Below are positions 20,270 through 31,870 of a stretch of 64,000 bases of DNA, in pieces. Where the stretch lies: NCBI RefSeq assembly GCF_050624435.1, contig NC_134530.1, positions 144,934,721-144,998,720 of the forward strand, in the 5' to 3' direction. The notes under the pieces are model-generated. The model was not told where the DNA came from and did no database searches. It saw nothing but the letters and a program-made list of their open reading frames with translations. Both the position numbers and the translations under genes were made by a program. How positions within the stretch are numbered: the first letter of the stretch is position 1; the number at the start of each line of letters is the position of its first letter. The stretch is from Tenrec ecaudatus. Taxonomy: Eukaryota > Chordata > Mammalia > Afrosoricida > Tenrecidae.

Positions 20270-20505
20270 GCTGTCGTTATTCACGACTGTCGGGCAGCTC
20301 TGCCGGATGGAGGACGACTCCATGCTGACAGAATGGAATGCCCAGCCCCCGGGAGCAGGTGTAGCTTGCAGTTTGCTCTGTTGTGAGCCACAGGCTTTCC
20401 AGTGGCTGATTTTTGGAAGCAGATGCCCAGACCCGTCTTGTTACTTCATCGGAGCCTGGAAGTTTCATCAGACTCTGTGCAGCATCGTCGTGTCTGCAAT
20501 GACTG
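20270..20505 (-). mobile_element. RTE 5' segment or RTE-derived SINE, minus strand
   Basis: TTCCAGTGGCTGATTTTTGG, CCCGTCTTGTTACTTCATCG and GGAAGTTTCATCAGACTCTG are the reverse complement of the RTE 5' block found on the plus strand at 740 and 62700. The left limit is uncertain. Confidence 0.55.
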
Positions 20506-21835
20506 TCATGGGAGCCCAGTGGGGTTGGCTCTGGCCCCTCAGATTGGTAGCCTGGCCACTCTTCTCGGCCCTACAATGGTGACCCAGGAAAAGGTGGATT
20601 TTCTGGGCGTGTGGGTGCGAGGAAACTGGAGGTATTTGGTTACTGGTGCTTGTCACACCTGGCAGGGACCTGGAGACCAGTCAGTGGTGTGTACGGTTCC
20701 TGGTGGCTTTTCCTGTGCTTAGAGCTCCCATATGCCCAGAACTCTGAGGCCTTGACTGGATTCCCTGAGGCTGGTTGTGTCCAGCTGAATGGCCAGCCGT
20801 CGTGGTGGATGCCCCTCCTATCTGTGCTATGTGACGGGGAGTGCCGAGGGCGAACCGAGACTGTGTCTCTGCCCACACTGATGTCTCCCTCCAGGCCGCT
20901 GACCGGGGAACTTGCTGCAGCTTTCCCTAAGGACTCCACTCTCACTTCCCAGGGTGCCCGCGCCCCTCCAACCACAGAACTTTCTCTGCACATTTACCTT
21001 CGCCCTGACCATACTGATCCCTGTGGTCTCTTCCCAGGGCTTCCGCATCTTGAGGCTGCTCCCCAGCATTAACACAATTTTGGGCAGGTTGGTGAGGGTG
21101 AGTCAGGAAGCACTCCGACTAGGCTACCAGTTCACACATGCACAGCCTTATTCCAAGCACAGGGCATGTAAACATGCCTGGGGCCAGTGGATGGCTGTGG
21201 ACAAGGTTTATTTTTCTTCTTCTTCACTAATACACGTGTTTTAGTTTCATTATAGTAACCTTTTTTAAAAAAGAGTCCGGGCTAAATACTGACTTCTAAG
21301 GGGACCTGCTGGGCTGGCTACATCCCAGGCAGAGAGGTCAGCCTTGAAGGCTATGGAGACGGTTACTGTTGGCACCGAGCGGGTGGTCTCCACAGATTTT
21401 CTCAAAGGGCACAGGATGATCACGAGGATTCATTGGGAAGAAGTCTTAAGAAATGGAAAACTACATGTGGTGAGAAAAAGGTCAGAAAAGTTGTCTCGAG
21501 AAATTTTATTTCCCATCAAGACAACACACCTGTTCATTCTTCAGGGGCAGGAAAGGCCGTCCTATGGGAATCTCACTGAGAAACCTTGCTCATTCACCCC
21601 ACAACCTTGACCTTACACCCTTCAAATTCCTTTCTGTTCCCCAAACTCAAAGGACATTTCCAAAGAAACATGAGTGGAGCCCCTTGAAGATGCCCACCTT
21701 GTTGTTTTGATGCAGTGAGAATCTAAGAATGTAGAATTCTTCAAGAAAATGTTAGAGCTATGGAGACATGCCTTTGGAAGTGTATAGACCTAGATGGAGG
21801 ATGTGTCAAGAAACAGTCGCTTCACATTTGGCTAT
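20506..21835. other. No recognised feature
   Basis: About 1.3 kb without a repeat I can name. ORFs up to about 150 codons lack any recognisable domain. Confidence 0.45.
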
Positions 21836-22460
21836 TTTTGCTTACAAAACATTTTCTATGCTTTTTAGTAATATCCGTTGGCATATTCTTGTATATCTAA
21901 CAAAACATGTTCTGTTTTAACATGTCTTACATGTACATTTTAGTGACATTGAATTAGGTTCTTCAAGTTCAACCATCACCATTATCCTTTCTAAAAATGG
22001 CCACTATCCTTAATTGAAGCTCCGTGTCCATTAAGCAACGAGCCCTACTTTCTCCCTCTCGCAGGCCTTTATACACTTTCCCAGTCTAGATGCTGTTGCG
22101 GAAGATAACTTAAAATCACAGCAGCCGTCCATGGCGAGGGAGCTGACAGGAAGGCTGGATGCAGGAGAGGTGTTGCACGAGGGAAGCCATTGCTGACATC
22201 AGATTGATCTTGGTTGAAAGCAGAGAATACCGGAAACTGTTGGTTTGTGTGTGATGGATTATACCAAGGCATGCGATCGTGCGAATCATAACAAACCACG
22301 GATGACCTTGTGCTCACGTGGAAACTGTGTGTCGACCGAGAAGGAGTCGTTCACATAGAAGAGAATGCTGTGCGGCTTCAAATCAGGAAAGATGTGTGTC
22401 CAGGCTGGATGCCTTCACCATATACATTTCACGTGTATGTTGAGCAAATAATTTGACAGG
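21836..22460. other. AT-rich stretch, possible ancient LINE relic, then unassigned sequence
   Basis: 21836-22065 has the character of an old LINE 3' region (AACCATCACCATTATCCTTT), but I cannot name the family. Nothing recognised in 22066-22460. Confidence 0.3.
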
Positions 22461-22465
22461 GCGGA

Positions 22466-23024
22466 TGTGGTAGCTACATTATCTGGCATCAGTTTGGGAC
22501 TTGAGAGGATTAAGAGTGAAAGGGTGGAGTCTAGTCTGTCAATCGGGCCATTGCCAATGAGGCCTCTGTCTGGGCACAGCCTTCTCCGGAATATTCTGAG
22601 AGCTCCTGGATTTCCTCCTTGGAGGCGGGAGACATAGCCTTTCTCACAGCTCACTCCTTGCAAGATGCTCGACTGACAAGACACGTGGCACTACGCTGAT
22701 GGACCCGTGCCCTGGGAACTGGAGGAGCCATGTGGAGACCCTTGCCAGTGCTGGTATGCTTCTACCGCCACTGGATCCACAAGACTTTGCACCCATTGGC
22801 CTGTGATCTTCCTGCATTGGGCATCATTGCATGTGTTCTGTGAGTCTGAAGAGGACTATATAGATTGGCATCTGATGTATTGGTTAATATCAGACTTGAG
22901 GACTTGATCTGGACTGGGCTGGGATGTTTTCTCAATAGTCAGCTGTTCTGATATATAGAGCTCTTACATAAAGCTCTGAATGTGTCCATGAATTTGTTTC
23001 TCATGTCTACCCAGACTAACACCC
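22466..23024 (+). mobile_element. ERVL-like solo LTR (copy B)
   Basis: Same unit as 7295-7800: TGTGGTAGCTACATTATC at the start, GGAGGAGCCATGTGGAGACC in the middle, GATCTGGACTGGGCTGGGAT and GACTAACACC at the end. No clear target duplication. It abuts the RTE copy at 23025. Confidence 0.65.
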
Positions 23025-24393
23025 CAGACGACATGAAGAAGCAGACGATCTGCAGACGACTCAGGCTGACTTTCGGAAAGTGAGGAGGGCTGGCAGCACT
23101 TGCTGATGAAAATAAAGACTTGAAGTCTTCAGTGTGGATTGCAGTCCCATGAAAAGAGACACAAAGCTTCCCAGTGGAACCAGTAGACAGTGTCCTGGTA
23201 ATTGAAGAGGCTGGAGCTGCCAAGGGGTCTCTTCTACTTGGATATATAATCAATGCTTATGGAAGCAGCAGTCAAAAAAATCAAATGATGCATCGCATCA
23301 GGGGAGTCTTTCAGCAAAGATCTTGTTAAAGTATTGAACAGCAAAGCTGTCACTGTGAGTGGGGACCAAGGTGTGCCCAACCTGGGCCAGGGTCCTTTCG
23401 ACCGCCTCAGATGCACAGCAAAGCTGGCTGACGAATAAGGAAGACTCGGAACAGATGTGTTTGAATCCCGGTGTTGGCAAAGAGTAGGGCAGAGTCCCTG
23501 GCCTGCCAACATGAACAAACAAATCTATCTTAGAGGAACTACACCAGAATGCTCCTTAGAAGCAGGGATGCCCAAGATCATCCCATGTACTTTGGACAGG
23601 TGATCTATCAGGGGGGCCCCATCCCTGAAGGACGTCAATGCATGGTGTGTTAGGCTGGGTAGGCTAGAGAAACAAATCCAGGGAGACTCATATGTGTATA
23701 GGAAAGAGCTTTATATACAAGAGCAGTTGAATATTGAGCAAACATCCCAGCCCAGCCCAGACGAAGTCCATAAATCCGATATTAACCCATACGTCTGATG
23801 CCAATCTATAAAGTCCTCTTCAGACACATGAAACACATGCAATGATGCTGAATACAGGAAGATCACAGGCCAGTGGGTGCAAAGTTTTGTGGATCCAGGG
23901 GCGGTAGAAGCATCTCAGTGCTGGCGTGAGTCTTCCTAGGGCTCTGGCTGCAGCAGGGTAGGTCCATGTGGCTTCTCCTCAGGGATGTCTCACAGGGAGT
24001 CATCCTTGTCAGTAGAGCATCTCCAAGGGAGTGATGAGAGAGAAAAAGTATCTCCCACCTCCTCCAAGGAGGAAATATCGGGAATTCCCAGAATTCCCAG
24101 GAGAAGGCCATGCAAAGCCAGAGGCCTCATTGGCTATGCAATGAATGACGGGCTAGACTCCACCCTTTCACTCGTAATCCTCTCAAGTCCCAAATTGACA
24201 CCAGATTATGTAATTGCCACACTTGGTAAAGAAGAGGGTCAGAGAAAAAGAAGAAGACCATCCATAAGATGGATGGACACAGAGCTTGCAACTATGGGCT
24301 CAAACAGAATAAGGGGGTACGACCAGGGCCTGGTAGTCTTTTGCTCTACTGCACGTAGGGTCGCTATGGGTTAGCACCCCACAACCACAGCCT
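23025..24393 (+). mobile_element. BovB-like RTE LINE 3' half, interrupted by an LTR
   Basis: The left part (23025-23645) runs through CAGACGACTCAGGCTGAC, TGGAAGCAGCAGTCAAAAAA and AGAATGCTCCTTAGAAGCAG to GACGTCAATGCATGG. The right part (24222-24393) resumes at CTTGGTAAAGAAGAGGGTCA and reaches the tail GTAGGGTCGCTATGGGTTAG. The join restores the normal RTE order, showing that the LTR at 23646-24221 was inserted into it. Coding frame decayed. Confidence 0.85.
23646..24221 (-). mobile_element. ERVL-like solo LTR (copy C) inside an RTE element
   Basis: Reads TGTGTTAGGCTGGGTAGGC at its left edge and GTAATTGCCACA at its right edge, the reverse complement of the LTR family ends. The flanking pentamers CATGG (23641-23645) and CTTGG (24222-24226) match at 4 of 5 positions, consistent with the 5-bp duplication of retroviral integration. 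Confidence 0.8.
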
Positions 24394-24660
24394 ACATGTT
24401 TCCTGTAAGTGGGATGCTATGGTATCTGTCCTTTTGTAGTTGTGTTAGTTTGCTCATCATGGTGTGGCCAAGGTTCCTCCAAATAACACCTGTAGTTCAG
24501 GTGTAACACCTGAATTACACCCTGCACGTTGGCCCTTCTCACCCACCGACGGAGCCTCAGCATCCCACACACGGGGCCAGGCCGGTCTACTCCCCATTCC
24601 CCAGCATCTCTCACTCTTTCTGCTCATCTGCCTTGGATGGCTGCCATTTCCCCTAGTGTC
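24394..24660. other. No recognised repeat; E-box cluster
   Basis: 24487-24512 holds CACCTG, CAGGTG and CACCTG in 26 bp, with a 7-bp inverted repeat CAGGTGT/ACACCTG. Nothing else recognised. Confidence 0.35.
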
Positions 24661-24663
24661 AGA

Positions 24664-24835
24664 CCAACTTGAGCTTGGATCTCAGGCCTGCTACTCACTA
24701 GCTCTGTGGCCTGGAGCACCTAGCCCTCTCTGCATGCTCCTCTGTCCAATGGGCCTATCGTGACTTCCCAACGGTTCCCTGGGGAGAATACGATGATGTA
24801 GGCGAAGCAGATGGCACTGTGCCTGACGCTTAATA
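24664..24835 (+). mobile_element. MIR SINE relic
   Basis: CTGCTACTCACTAGCTCTGT, GGCCTGGAGCACC, CTGTCCAATGGGCCTATCG and ATGGCACTGTGCCTGACGCT follow the MIR order from core to tail. Confidence 0.7.
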
Positions 24836-25690
24836 AGCCTTCCATTGGTGGGAGCCACTGTCATCTCCTGCCTGGTCCGTGGGTGGTACATATAGTTTGC
24901 AATCGACTACAAATGACATCATGGTGGTTTTAACTCACCCGTGAGTAGCAGGCCTGGCCCTCTGCTTCCCTTAAGATTACAGCCAAGAAAACCCTAACAG
25001 CGTGCAGTTCTCTTCTGCTATGCATGGGTTATCCCAGCGGAATCCACTCAACAACAATGAGTAAATTGAAAAGAAAATCACCTCCTGCCCTGTCTGTTCT
25101 GGGAAGGCTTCCTTGCCCGCCTGGTGCAGCCCACCTGGGTGCCAGCAGGCCCCTCTGTGGCCAGCCTGCTGCTAGCAATCTCTTCCCTGATGATCACCCA
25201 CTTTCTGCAGGCAGGGCCTTGTGGGAGGGAGCTCAGCCTCAGCCGCATCCAGAACAGATGCTCCGAAGACCTCTGGTGTCTCAAGGTCACAGCCAGACTG
25301 AGCAGCGTCCTGAGCCTATCTGCCGATGGCCTTTCCCCACGGGTCTTCTTTGGTTGCTTAGCAACCTCAACACCTTCCACACATTCAGGTGCCACAGTGA
25401 CTGTCCCCGAGTCACAGGACAGAACAAGTGGGAGAAGTCATCTTGCGAAGAGAGCTGGGAGTGTCGCACCACAGGGCTGAGAGCTGCGGGCTGCAGAGCG
25501 CACAGCTGCATGGGAGACGGAGCCAGATGTGGGAGGACTGACAGCCGGACAGGGAGTGCGCCTGGTGGACCTGACCTCGGCCAGGTGTTGAGTGAGTGAT
25601 GGAGGAAGGCATGGCATGGCTGACAACCCTTGGCACTGGCAAGACTGGACACAAGAGGGAGCTGTTGATCTGCTGGAGGCCCTGCCTGGC
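24836..25690. other. No recognised feature
   Basis: No gene-like similarity. An ORF of 191 codons at 25024-25599 (+) has no recognisable domain and is likely chance. Confidence 0.45.
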
Positions 25691-25694
25691 CCAC

Positions 25695-25875
25695 TCTGCC
25701 CTGTGAGGTGTAACAGTTATGCTAACTGCAAGGGGAGCGGTTTGAAACCAGCCACCCCTCGGGGGAAAAGACAGGGCTTTCTACTCTCAGAAAGAGTTAC
25801 AATCTCCAAAACCCACAGGGGCAGTTCCACCCTGGCCTGTGGGGTCACTGTGAGTCGACAGTGGGTTGGGGTTTT
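25695..25875 (+). mobile_element. AfroSINE
   Basis: TAACAGTTATGCTAACTGCA, GGGCTTTCTACTCTCAGAAA, GAGTTACAATCTCCAAAACC and CACAGGGGCAGTTCCACCCT occur in order, then GGGGTCACTGTGAGTCGACA. Confidence 0.85.
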
Positions 25876-26384
25876 GAGTAGCTGCCTCACTCATTTGCGG
25901 TGAGGATTACCAGGGACACCCTACACAAGGGGGCCTCAAAACTCCTGGGAATCAGAGTGAAAAGATCATGAACCTTTTCCAGGAGCCTTTTTTAGCCCCT
26001 GGTTTAAAGCACCTTGCAGGCAGCAGGCAATCTTATGGCTTGGTCAGGGGTCCGACCGGGAACAGCCTCGCCTCCTTGCCCTCTCCTGGCACCAGTGAGC
26101 AGCTGGTCACATCCTGACTAGGGAAGCAGCTGAGGCAGAGTCTGGTGGCCAGGACAATAAGTGGGCAGGTCAGTGAGTGGGGTGCCGGGGGGGGGGGGGG
26201 CGCAGGGAATGCAGGGAACGTGGCATGTGAGCCAAAATCGAATCTCTCTGCAGTATGAAGCTGCTGTCTGGCTGCCCTGTCAGGAGCAGGGGACAGCGCC
26301 AGCTACCTGCTCTCATGCTGACTGAGCATCTCCACACCTGGCTCAGTCGGGCCCCATGGTGTCCCCAAAGGTTGACAGGACAGG
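25876..26384. other. No recognised feature; poly(G) run
   Basis: A run of about 12 G residues near 26189-26201. No gene or repeat otherwise. Confidence 0.45.
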
Positions 26385-26480
26385 GGTGACTACCCACATT
26401 CTATAAGCGAGGAAGCTGAGGTCCAGAAAGTCAACTGACTGGCTGAAAGTCTGTGGCCACTGAGCTGTAAGTGATGAATT
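26385..26480. mobile_element. MIR-like relic
   Basis: ATAAGCGAGGAAGCTGAGGT, CCAGAAAGTCAACTGACTGG and CTGTGGCCACTGAGCTGTAA parallel the MIR antisense phrase about ACAGATGAGGAAACTGAGG. Confidence 0.5.
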
Positions 26481-26587
26481 AAGGTTTAGTTGTCAAGTTC
26501 TCAAGCCACATTCTTCCCTCTGTCTTATGGCCCCAGAAGCTGATCCACTACTTGTGTGCTGTGTTCTGAGTGACCCAGGATATGTAT

Positions 26588-26780
26588 CTAGTACACACAC
26601 ATGCTCACACACACCCACACCCACCCACATGCACAGTTAAATACAACTACACACAACACAGCTATAAACACAGCCACTCATGCACAATCATACACAACCA
26701 CACGGTCATACACAGATACACAGAGACACAACTACACACCACCACCACCACCAAAACAATAATAAAAACCCCAGCCCACA
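26588..26780. repeat. CA-rich low-complexity region with (CCA)n
   Basis: Irregular CACA, CCACAC and ACAACTACAC runs, with (CCA)n near 26737-26753. Confidence 0.8.
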
Positions 26781-26807
26781 TCAAAAGAGTAAATTCTGAA
26801 GTATAGA

Positions 26808-26945
26808 GGCCCGCTATAGGGTTTTCAAGGCTTTGTAAATCTCTACAGGAGCAAACAGCCTCGGTTTTCTCGAAAGGAGTAACTGGTGGGTTTGAACCAC
26901 TGACCTTGCGGTGAGCAGCCCAATACTTACCAGAGGGCACCACAA
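26808..26945 (-). mobile_element. AfroSINE, minus strand
   Basis: TATAGGGTTTTCAAGGCTTT, GAGTAACTGGTGGGTTTGAA, CCACTGACCTTGCGGTGAGC and AGCCCAATACTTACCAGAG are reverse-complement AfroSINE. It separates two CA-rich tracts. Confidence 0.85.
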
Positions 26946-27130
26946 CTATGTACATACACTCAGCCATGCACTTCACATAGCCACACACATCTAGTCACAT
27001 ACAGCTATGGGCACACACACACACACACACACACAGACAGACAACACGTGAACAGTCACACATAGCTACACAAACACACAGCTTCTCTGGCTACAACACA
27101 GGCACATACACTCAGAACCACGTACCGACA
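26946..27130. repeat. CA-rich tract with pure (CA)n
   Basis: The pure CA run lies at about 27010-27036 and runs into CAGACAGACA. It continues the low-complexity region interrupted by the SINE. Confidence 0.85.
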
Positions 27131-27905
27131 TGGCCTTGTGTGCCTTCTCGACCCACGACCACAGCCACCTGCGAGCACATGCCACACGTAAAACTCCTTG
27201 GGACCTGAACCCACGGAGACCCATGTACAAACACGTGGACACCCACCGCTGCCCTCCACAGACAAACTTGCAGCCCCAGAAACCACCCACGTGAGCAGGT
27301 GTTTTTGTTCCAGGGGTGCTCTGTCCCCCCTCTCAATCCCTGAACCCCCTCCCCCCCCCGAGTAGGAGAATGTTCTGTGACTTGGAGTACTTGGAAGAAG
27401 ACAAGGAGGGCTGGCGGGGGCCCAACAAGCCTGCGGCACAGCTCCCCTCCTGTGTAGCGTGGCAGTGGGCACTGCGTGGGCAGCCTGTCTCTCTCCCTGC
27501 AGGGACAGCTCAAGGACACAGGCAGCTTTCTGAAGAGGCAGGCGAGGTGAGAAAGAGCTCCTGCAGGAAGCCCTGCAGCTGTGATGCTCGAAAGAGCCAC
27601 AGGATCCTTCACCCCAGTGCAGAGAGGAGGGCTTGTGGTTTAAAGGCGATTTGATTTGGAGTCAGGGACAGCTCCCTCCCGGTGCTACTGGGGTGGGATG
27701 GGGGGGATCTGACTCTAGAAGTCAGCTGGGAGACTGGACTCCTGGACCTTTCCTTGAATCTCTGGGTTTTGTGCACGCTCAAAACTCACACAGCTTCCCT
27801 GTTGACCGGCCCTGGAGGGCGGAGCGGGTCTGTTTCTGAGGATATTAGGTGCAGGCTCTGGTCCAAGAGAGGGCTGGGGATTTCAGCGTAGCCTGAGTAC
27901 CTTCC
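27131..27905. other. No recognised feature
   Basis: C-run near 27349-27360. No gene or named repeat. Confidence 0.45.
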
Positions 27906-27909
27906 TGCG

Positions 27910-28530
27910 GGTGTTAGTTTCTAGAGACATTCCAACAAAGCACCACAAACGGGGGCTTAGCACAACAGGGATTTACCCTCTCATCCTTCTGGAGGTGAGC
28001 CCTCCGAATTGAAGGGTTGGCACTCTAGGGGAAGATCCTCCCTAGTCTTTTTCAGCTTCTGAGGGTGGCCGCCAGCTTGCCTTGGCTTGTTGCTGCAGTG
28101 TTCCAATCTCTCCTTTCATCTTCCCTCTGCACCTACCTCTCTGTGTCTCTCCTCCTCCTGTGATAGGTGGTACAGGGGGGTGGTCGCCCTCCCTGCTGCA
28201 GTCTGGCAGCCCCTGGCTGGAGCCAACCGGTCAACATGCCCTGCTGCTAAATGAGAGGTGGGTGACTTGACCCTGCTCAGAAGCAGCTACCAAGAAAGAC
28301 CTGGCCAGCCACTTCTAAAGAACAGATCCACTGAAGGCACCAAGGAGCTCAGTGGTCACACACGGGGTCATCCCAATCTGGGATCCACTCGACAGCAACT
28401 GGGTCCCAGTATGACTTCAGGTCACCTTAATGATGTCTACATAGACTCTGTTTCCAGAGGAAGGCACATCCGCTGGTACTGAGTTAGGGCTTGGACATGT
28501 TTTAGAGGACACAGTTCAATGCATGGCACT
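27910..28530 (-). mobile_element. MaLR-like LTR relic split by an AfroSINE
   Basis: The left part has TGTTAGTTTCTAGAGAC, AAAGCACCACAAACGGGGGC, and a CTTCTGGAGGTGAGCCC stretch, typical of an MLT1/MST-type LTR in reverse. After the SINE (about 28200-28400), GATGTCTACATAGACTCTGT and GGACACAGTTCAATGCATGG continue the same LTR. Confidence 0.6.
28200..28400 (+). mobile_element. AfroSINE variant inside a MaLR-like LTR
   Basis: CAGAAGCAGCTACCAAGAAA, GACCTGGCCAGCCACTTCTA and ATCCACTCGACAGCAACTGG are body and tail of the longer variant. The 5' limit is vague. Confidence 0.7.
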
Positions 28531-29100
28531 CCTGTGCATGGTGGCAGCTGTGGAGGGTGGGGGTGGGGGGCGGGTTCCTCTGGTTCCTGCACCTTAGTGG
28601 CACCTCTTCTGCTTGAGTCTCTCATGGAATCACCCTTTGGGCTCTGGGAAGTAGAGGGCTCAGCGTGGGCTTGGGCTGGCTTGCTGCACCAGCTACACCC
28701 ATGCAGAATCTTGGAAAGGTGCTGGAGCCAGGGGTGGGCAGTGAGGCACACCTCTCTCCTCCCTCCAATCTCATCCTCACACTTTATTATGCTGCTGTCT
28801 CTGGGGACAGGTCAGAGGCCCAAACAGCCTCCCTGTCCACTGTGGGTGTGAAGTGAGGAGAGGCACAGAAGTGTTCTGATTCTGCATGCCCCCCGCTGCT
28901 GTCATCCCTTACAAAGGCAGGTTTGTGTATAGGCATTACCAGGAATCCAAGTGTGGATGGTTTTGGATATGATCGTGAAACATCAGGGACAGCCATGCCC
29001 TCGGCCACCAATTTCCATGAAACCGACTTGTTAGCTGGAATGTGGAGTATGTGAAGGCAGATAACATGGCTCAAGCTTTGCTTTTGCCGCTTACTAACTG
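28531..29100. other. No recognised feature
   Basis: No gene, RNA or repeat identified. Confidence 0.45.
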
Positions 29101-29105
29101 TTTAG

Positions 29106-29300
29106 CGAGGAGCCCTGGTAGCGTAGTGGGCTATACGTTGGGTGGCTAACTGCCAGGTCAGCAGTTTGAAACTGCTGGCTGCTCCATTGGCGAAAGACGA
29201 GGCTTTCTCCTCCCACGAGGATACAGAACTGGAAAGGCGCAGGGGCTGCCTTCCCCGTCCCATAGGTCGTGCTGCGTTGGCATCGACTGGAGCTGCGGGG
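29106..29300 (+). mobile_element. AfroSINE, near full length
   Basis: GAGGAGCCCTGGTAGCGTAG, GGTCAGCAGTTTGAAACTGC, GGCGAAAGACGAGGCTTTCT and CATCGACTGGAGCTGC. The tRNA-like head is among the best preserved in the window. Confidence 0.9.
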
Positions 29301-31085
29301 GAGTCCGTGCCACTTCCCAGGCTTCAGCTCCTCCACCATGAGAGTGGAGATTAAAGACATCTGCCCTGCCCACCCAGCCCCAGGCCGTGGATCAGGAGCT
29401 TAGTCCTCAAGTGTGAGATGAGCGTGTCCCTGTGTGATAACAGATGTCAGGGGCTTAGAGAAACAGATGGATCAGAGACTCATCCCCCATCCCTCCTCCG
29501 GCCCTGGTCCACCTGAGGAAGATCGGAGCGAGCAGGCTGTGAGCTGTGTGCACAGTCACCACCACCCGCCTCTTCTCTCTTCCACTGCCAGCCTGCTCCC
29601 ACCCCACCTTTTCCCTGAGCTGCTGTTCCCCATGTGGTCCCCAGGGTGGGTCCTCACGCCCTGCTGAAGGACCCAGTGGGTCCGTCCCCATGCTGATCAC
29701 GACTCACACCCTCCTCAACCTCTGAGATGAAGTCCTCACCCACCTACCCACACCCACGCATTGCCACTTTGTGAACTGCTCTGATCTTGTTGCCTGTGCA
29801 GCCCTGCCCACGTCTATACCCATCTCTATCTTTGACCCCAAGTCTTTCTGGAGCCCCTGTCTGCACGGAGGTGACATGTCCTTCCGGACAGGCAGAGTCT
29901 GGTGAGGGTGCTTATCTCCACCTCCGGCACCATTGCTGTGGCTTTGCCCGCTCAGCTCCTCCCACCCGGGAGCTCCCAGCACCCCCTGGTCATCGCTGGG
30001 TCTCCCTCCCAGCCCCTCTTCCAGCGGGTTTGGCCCTGCTCAGAGAGGACCCTCAGCTCCTTTGTGGGACTGCTTACAGCAAACAGTTTCCACTGTTTCC
30101 TAATGCCCTTCTCTGCTGGGTTTCAGCTTCCTAAACAATCCTCCGTGGGACACTGCAGACCGCTGGCCACTTCTGGTTGTTGGAATTCAGTCCTGCTCAC
30201 GTTACACCGCAGTCTTGTATCCAATATAACCTCTTCGCCAGTACAGGCTGCACCAGTCCGTGACTTGAGGCCTGGACTGGAGGGGCACATGGCTCTCTCT
30301 TTGCACGTCTCCCCTCTGGAGGAAGAGGGGACAGGGAGGTAGCTGGTGGAGGGGGCCAGGCTGTAGCCAGCAGCCCACACCTTGGTGGCTGTCACTGTCC
30401 CCAGTGCCTTCAGTGTGGGTGTGTCCCCACCTACCTCCCCCGCCCCTCTCAGGAGGCTCCCATCCCGAGCAGCAATCTCAGACTATGGAACTATTGAGGG
30501 ATTGGACCACGTCTTCCTGCCGGACTTCGTCCCCTCCACCTCTGCTGTAGGCCGGACTCTGTGGGCTCTCGGTGGCCACTCTGGACTCGACGGGAGGGAC
30601 TCGCTGGGCCCTGGCTTGCCTGACCGTCGCTGTTCTTCGCCTGCAGGCAGTCCAGGGCCAAGGAAGCCAGGGTGCTGGCTAAGAGCAGCTGCGGAGCTGC
30701 CAAAGGGCATCCTCTCCCGTTGGCAGGTACCCCTGGATCCTTAGTTAGCTTCTTGGAAGCACCTCCCCATCCAAGAGCCACTCCTGGCGATGCTTTTACT
30801 TCCGCTCGGTTCTCAAGTGGGAGATTCCAAGGTCAATGGACAGCCTTCATCCCCGACCAGTCCCTGGGTGGGGCCCACGAAGACTCGCCGGGCTGCTCAG
30901 CTGAACGGTGGGGCGTGTGAGTCCACCCAGAAAGAAAGGTCTGGCGATCTCACTGGGAAGCGAGCCCCTGGAACCCCAGTGGAGCACAGGCTCGCTCAGA
31001 CACCCCAGTGCCACCGGCAGGAGTCTGAAGCCGCTCCACAGTGTGGGTGCCGGGGCTACCGAGCCCTAACGCCCTCCCTGTCCCT
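29301..31085. other. No recognised feature
   Basis: About 1.8 kb of non-repetitive sequence. ORFs of up to about 146 codons carry no recognisable domain. Confidence 0.45.
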
Positions 31086-31089
31086 TCCA

Positions 31090-31160
31090 GACCCCAGCTC
31101 ACAGCGACCCTGTGCACAACGAACGAAGCCCCGAGCAGCCTCGTAGCATCCTCGCGATGG
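31090..31160 (-). mobile_element. RTE 3' terminal fragment, minus strand
   Basis: GCTCACAGCGACCCTGTGCA then CAACGAACGAAGCCCCGAGC is the reverse complement of the RTE 3' end (GTGCATAGGGTCGCTATGAG type). Short. Confidence 0.55.
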
Positions 31161-31454
31161 AGGAGAAGACACTCCCTCCTCCCCGGAGGTTCTTCCCCTC
31201 TCTCCTCCCTCTCCACGCACCATGTGCCCCTCATCTACACTGAAGGACGCAGCCCCGGGAGCTTCACAGAACACCGGGAGCCCACTTCCCTCACCTCCTC
31301 TTCTCCTGGTGGCTAGGCCCTGTGGAGCTGGGTCCCGGTGCCATGCACGTGGGCAACGCCAGGCATAGAAAGCAGCGCCGCGGGGCCCAGCCCTTCACGG
31401 GGGTGCGGTCCCTTCAGCACAGCATCCGACGCTCCTCTGTGGTTGCACACGGGG
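31161..31454. other. No recognised feature
   Basis: Short stretch without recognised elements. Confidence 0.4.
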
Positions 31455-31648
31455 TTTCCACTGGTGGCTTTATGGCCATGCGTAGGGCTGCTAGCCACAA
31501 GGTCAGCAGCTGGGAACCGTGGCTGCTCCCTGGGAGAGAGCTGAGGCTTTCCACTGCTGTCAAGAGTCCCAGTCTGGGAACTCCTCAGGGGAAATCCTAG
31601 CCTGTCCAGTGGAGTCGAACCTACCCGATGGCAGTGCATTTGCGGTTT
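31455..31648 (+). mobile_element. AfroSINE
   Basis: CTGGTGGCTTTATGGCCATG, GGGCTGCTAGCCACAAGGTC, CCTGGGAGAGAGCTGAGGCT and GTGGAGTCGAACCTACCCGA in order. Confidence 0.8.
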
Positions 31649-31649
31649 G

Positions 31650-31870
31650 ATTTTCACTGGCTACTCTCCCGTAGATCGCCAGGCCTTTCTTCCTAGTCTG
31701 TGGGAATCTGAAAGCTCCACTGAAACCCGTCCATCAAAGGTGGCATTTGAGCTATTGGCGGGACAGTTTCCAGCGTCAGAGCGACACGCAAGCATCACAG
31801 ACCAGCAAGGCCATGGTCTTGTTGTGGTAGATACTTGTAGTAGCAAGTCTATGGTCAGGAGGACAAGTTG
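31650..31870 (-). mobile_element. RTE 5' segment or derived SINE, minus strand
   Basis: TAGATCGCCAGGCCTTTCTT, CCTAGTCTGTGGGAATCTGA, CCACTGAAACCCGTCCATCA and CAGAGCGACACGCAAGCATC are the reverse complement of the conserved RTE 5' block. Confidence 0.7.

Noticed and set aside
25024-25599. 191-codon plus-strand ORF
   Set aside because: No recognisable domain, and a competing open frame runs on the opposite strand. No splice-site context suggesting an exon.
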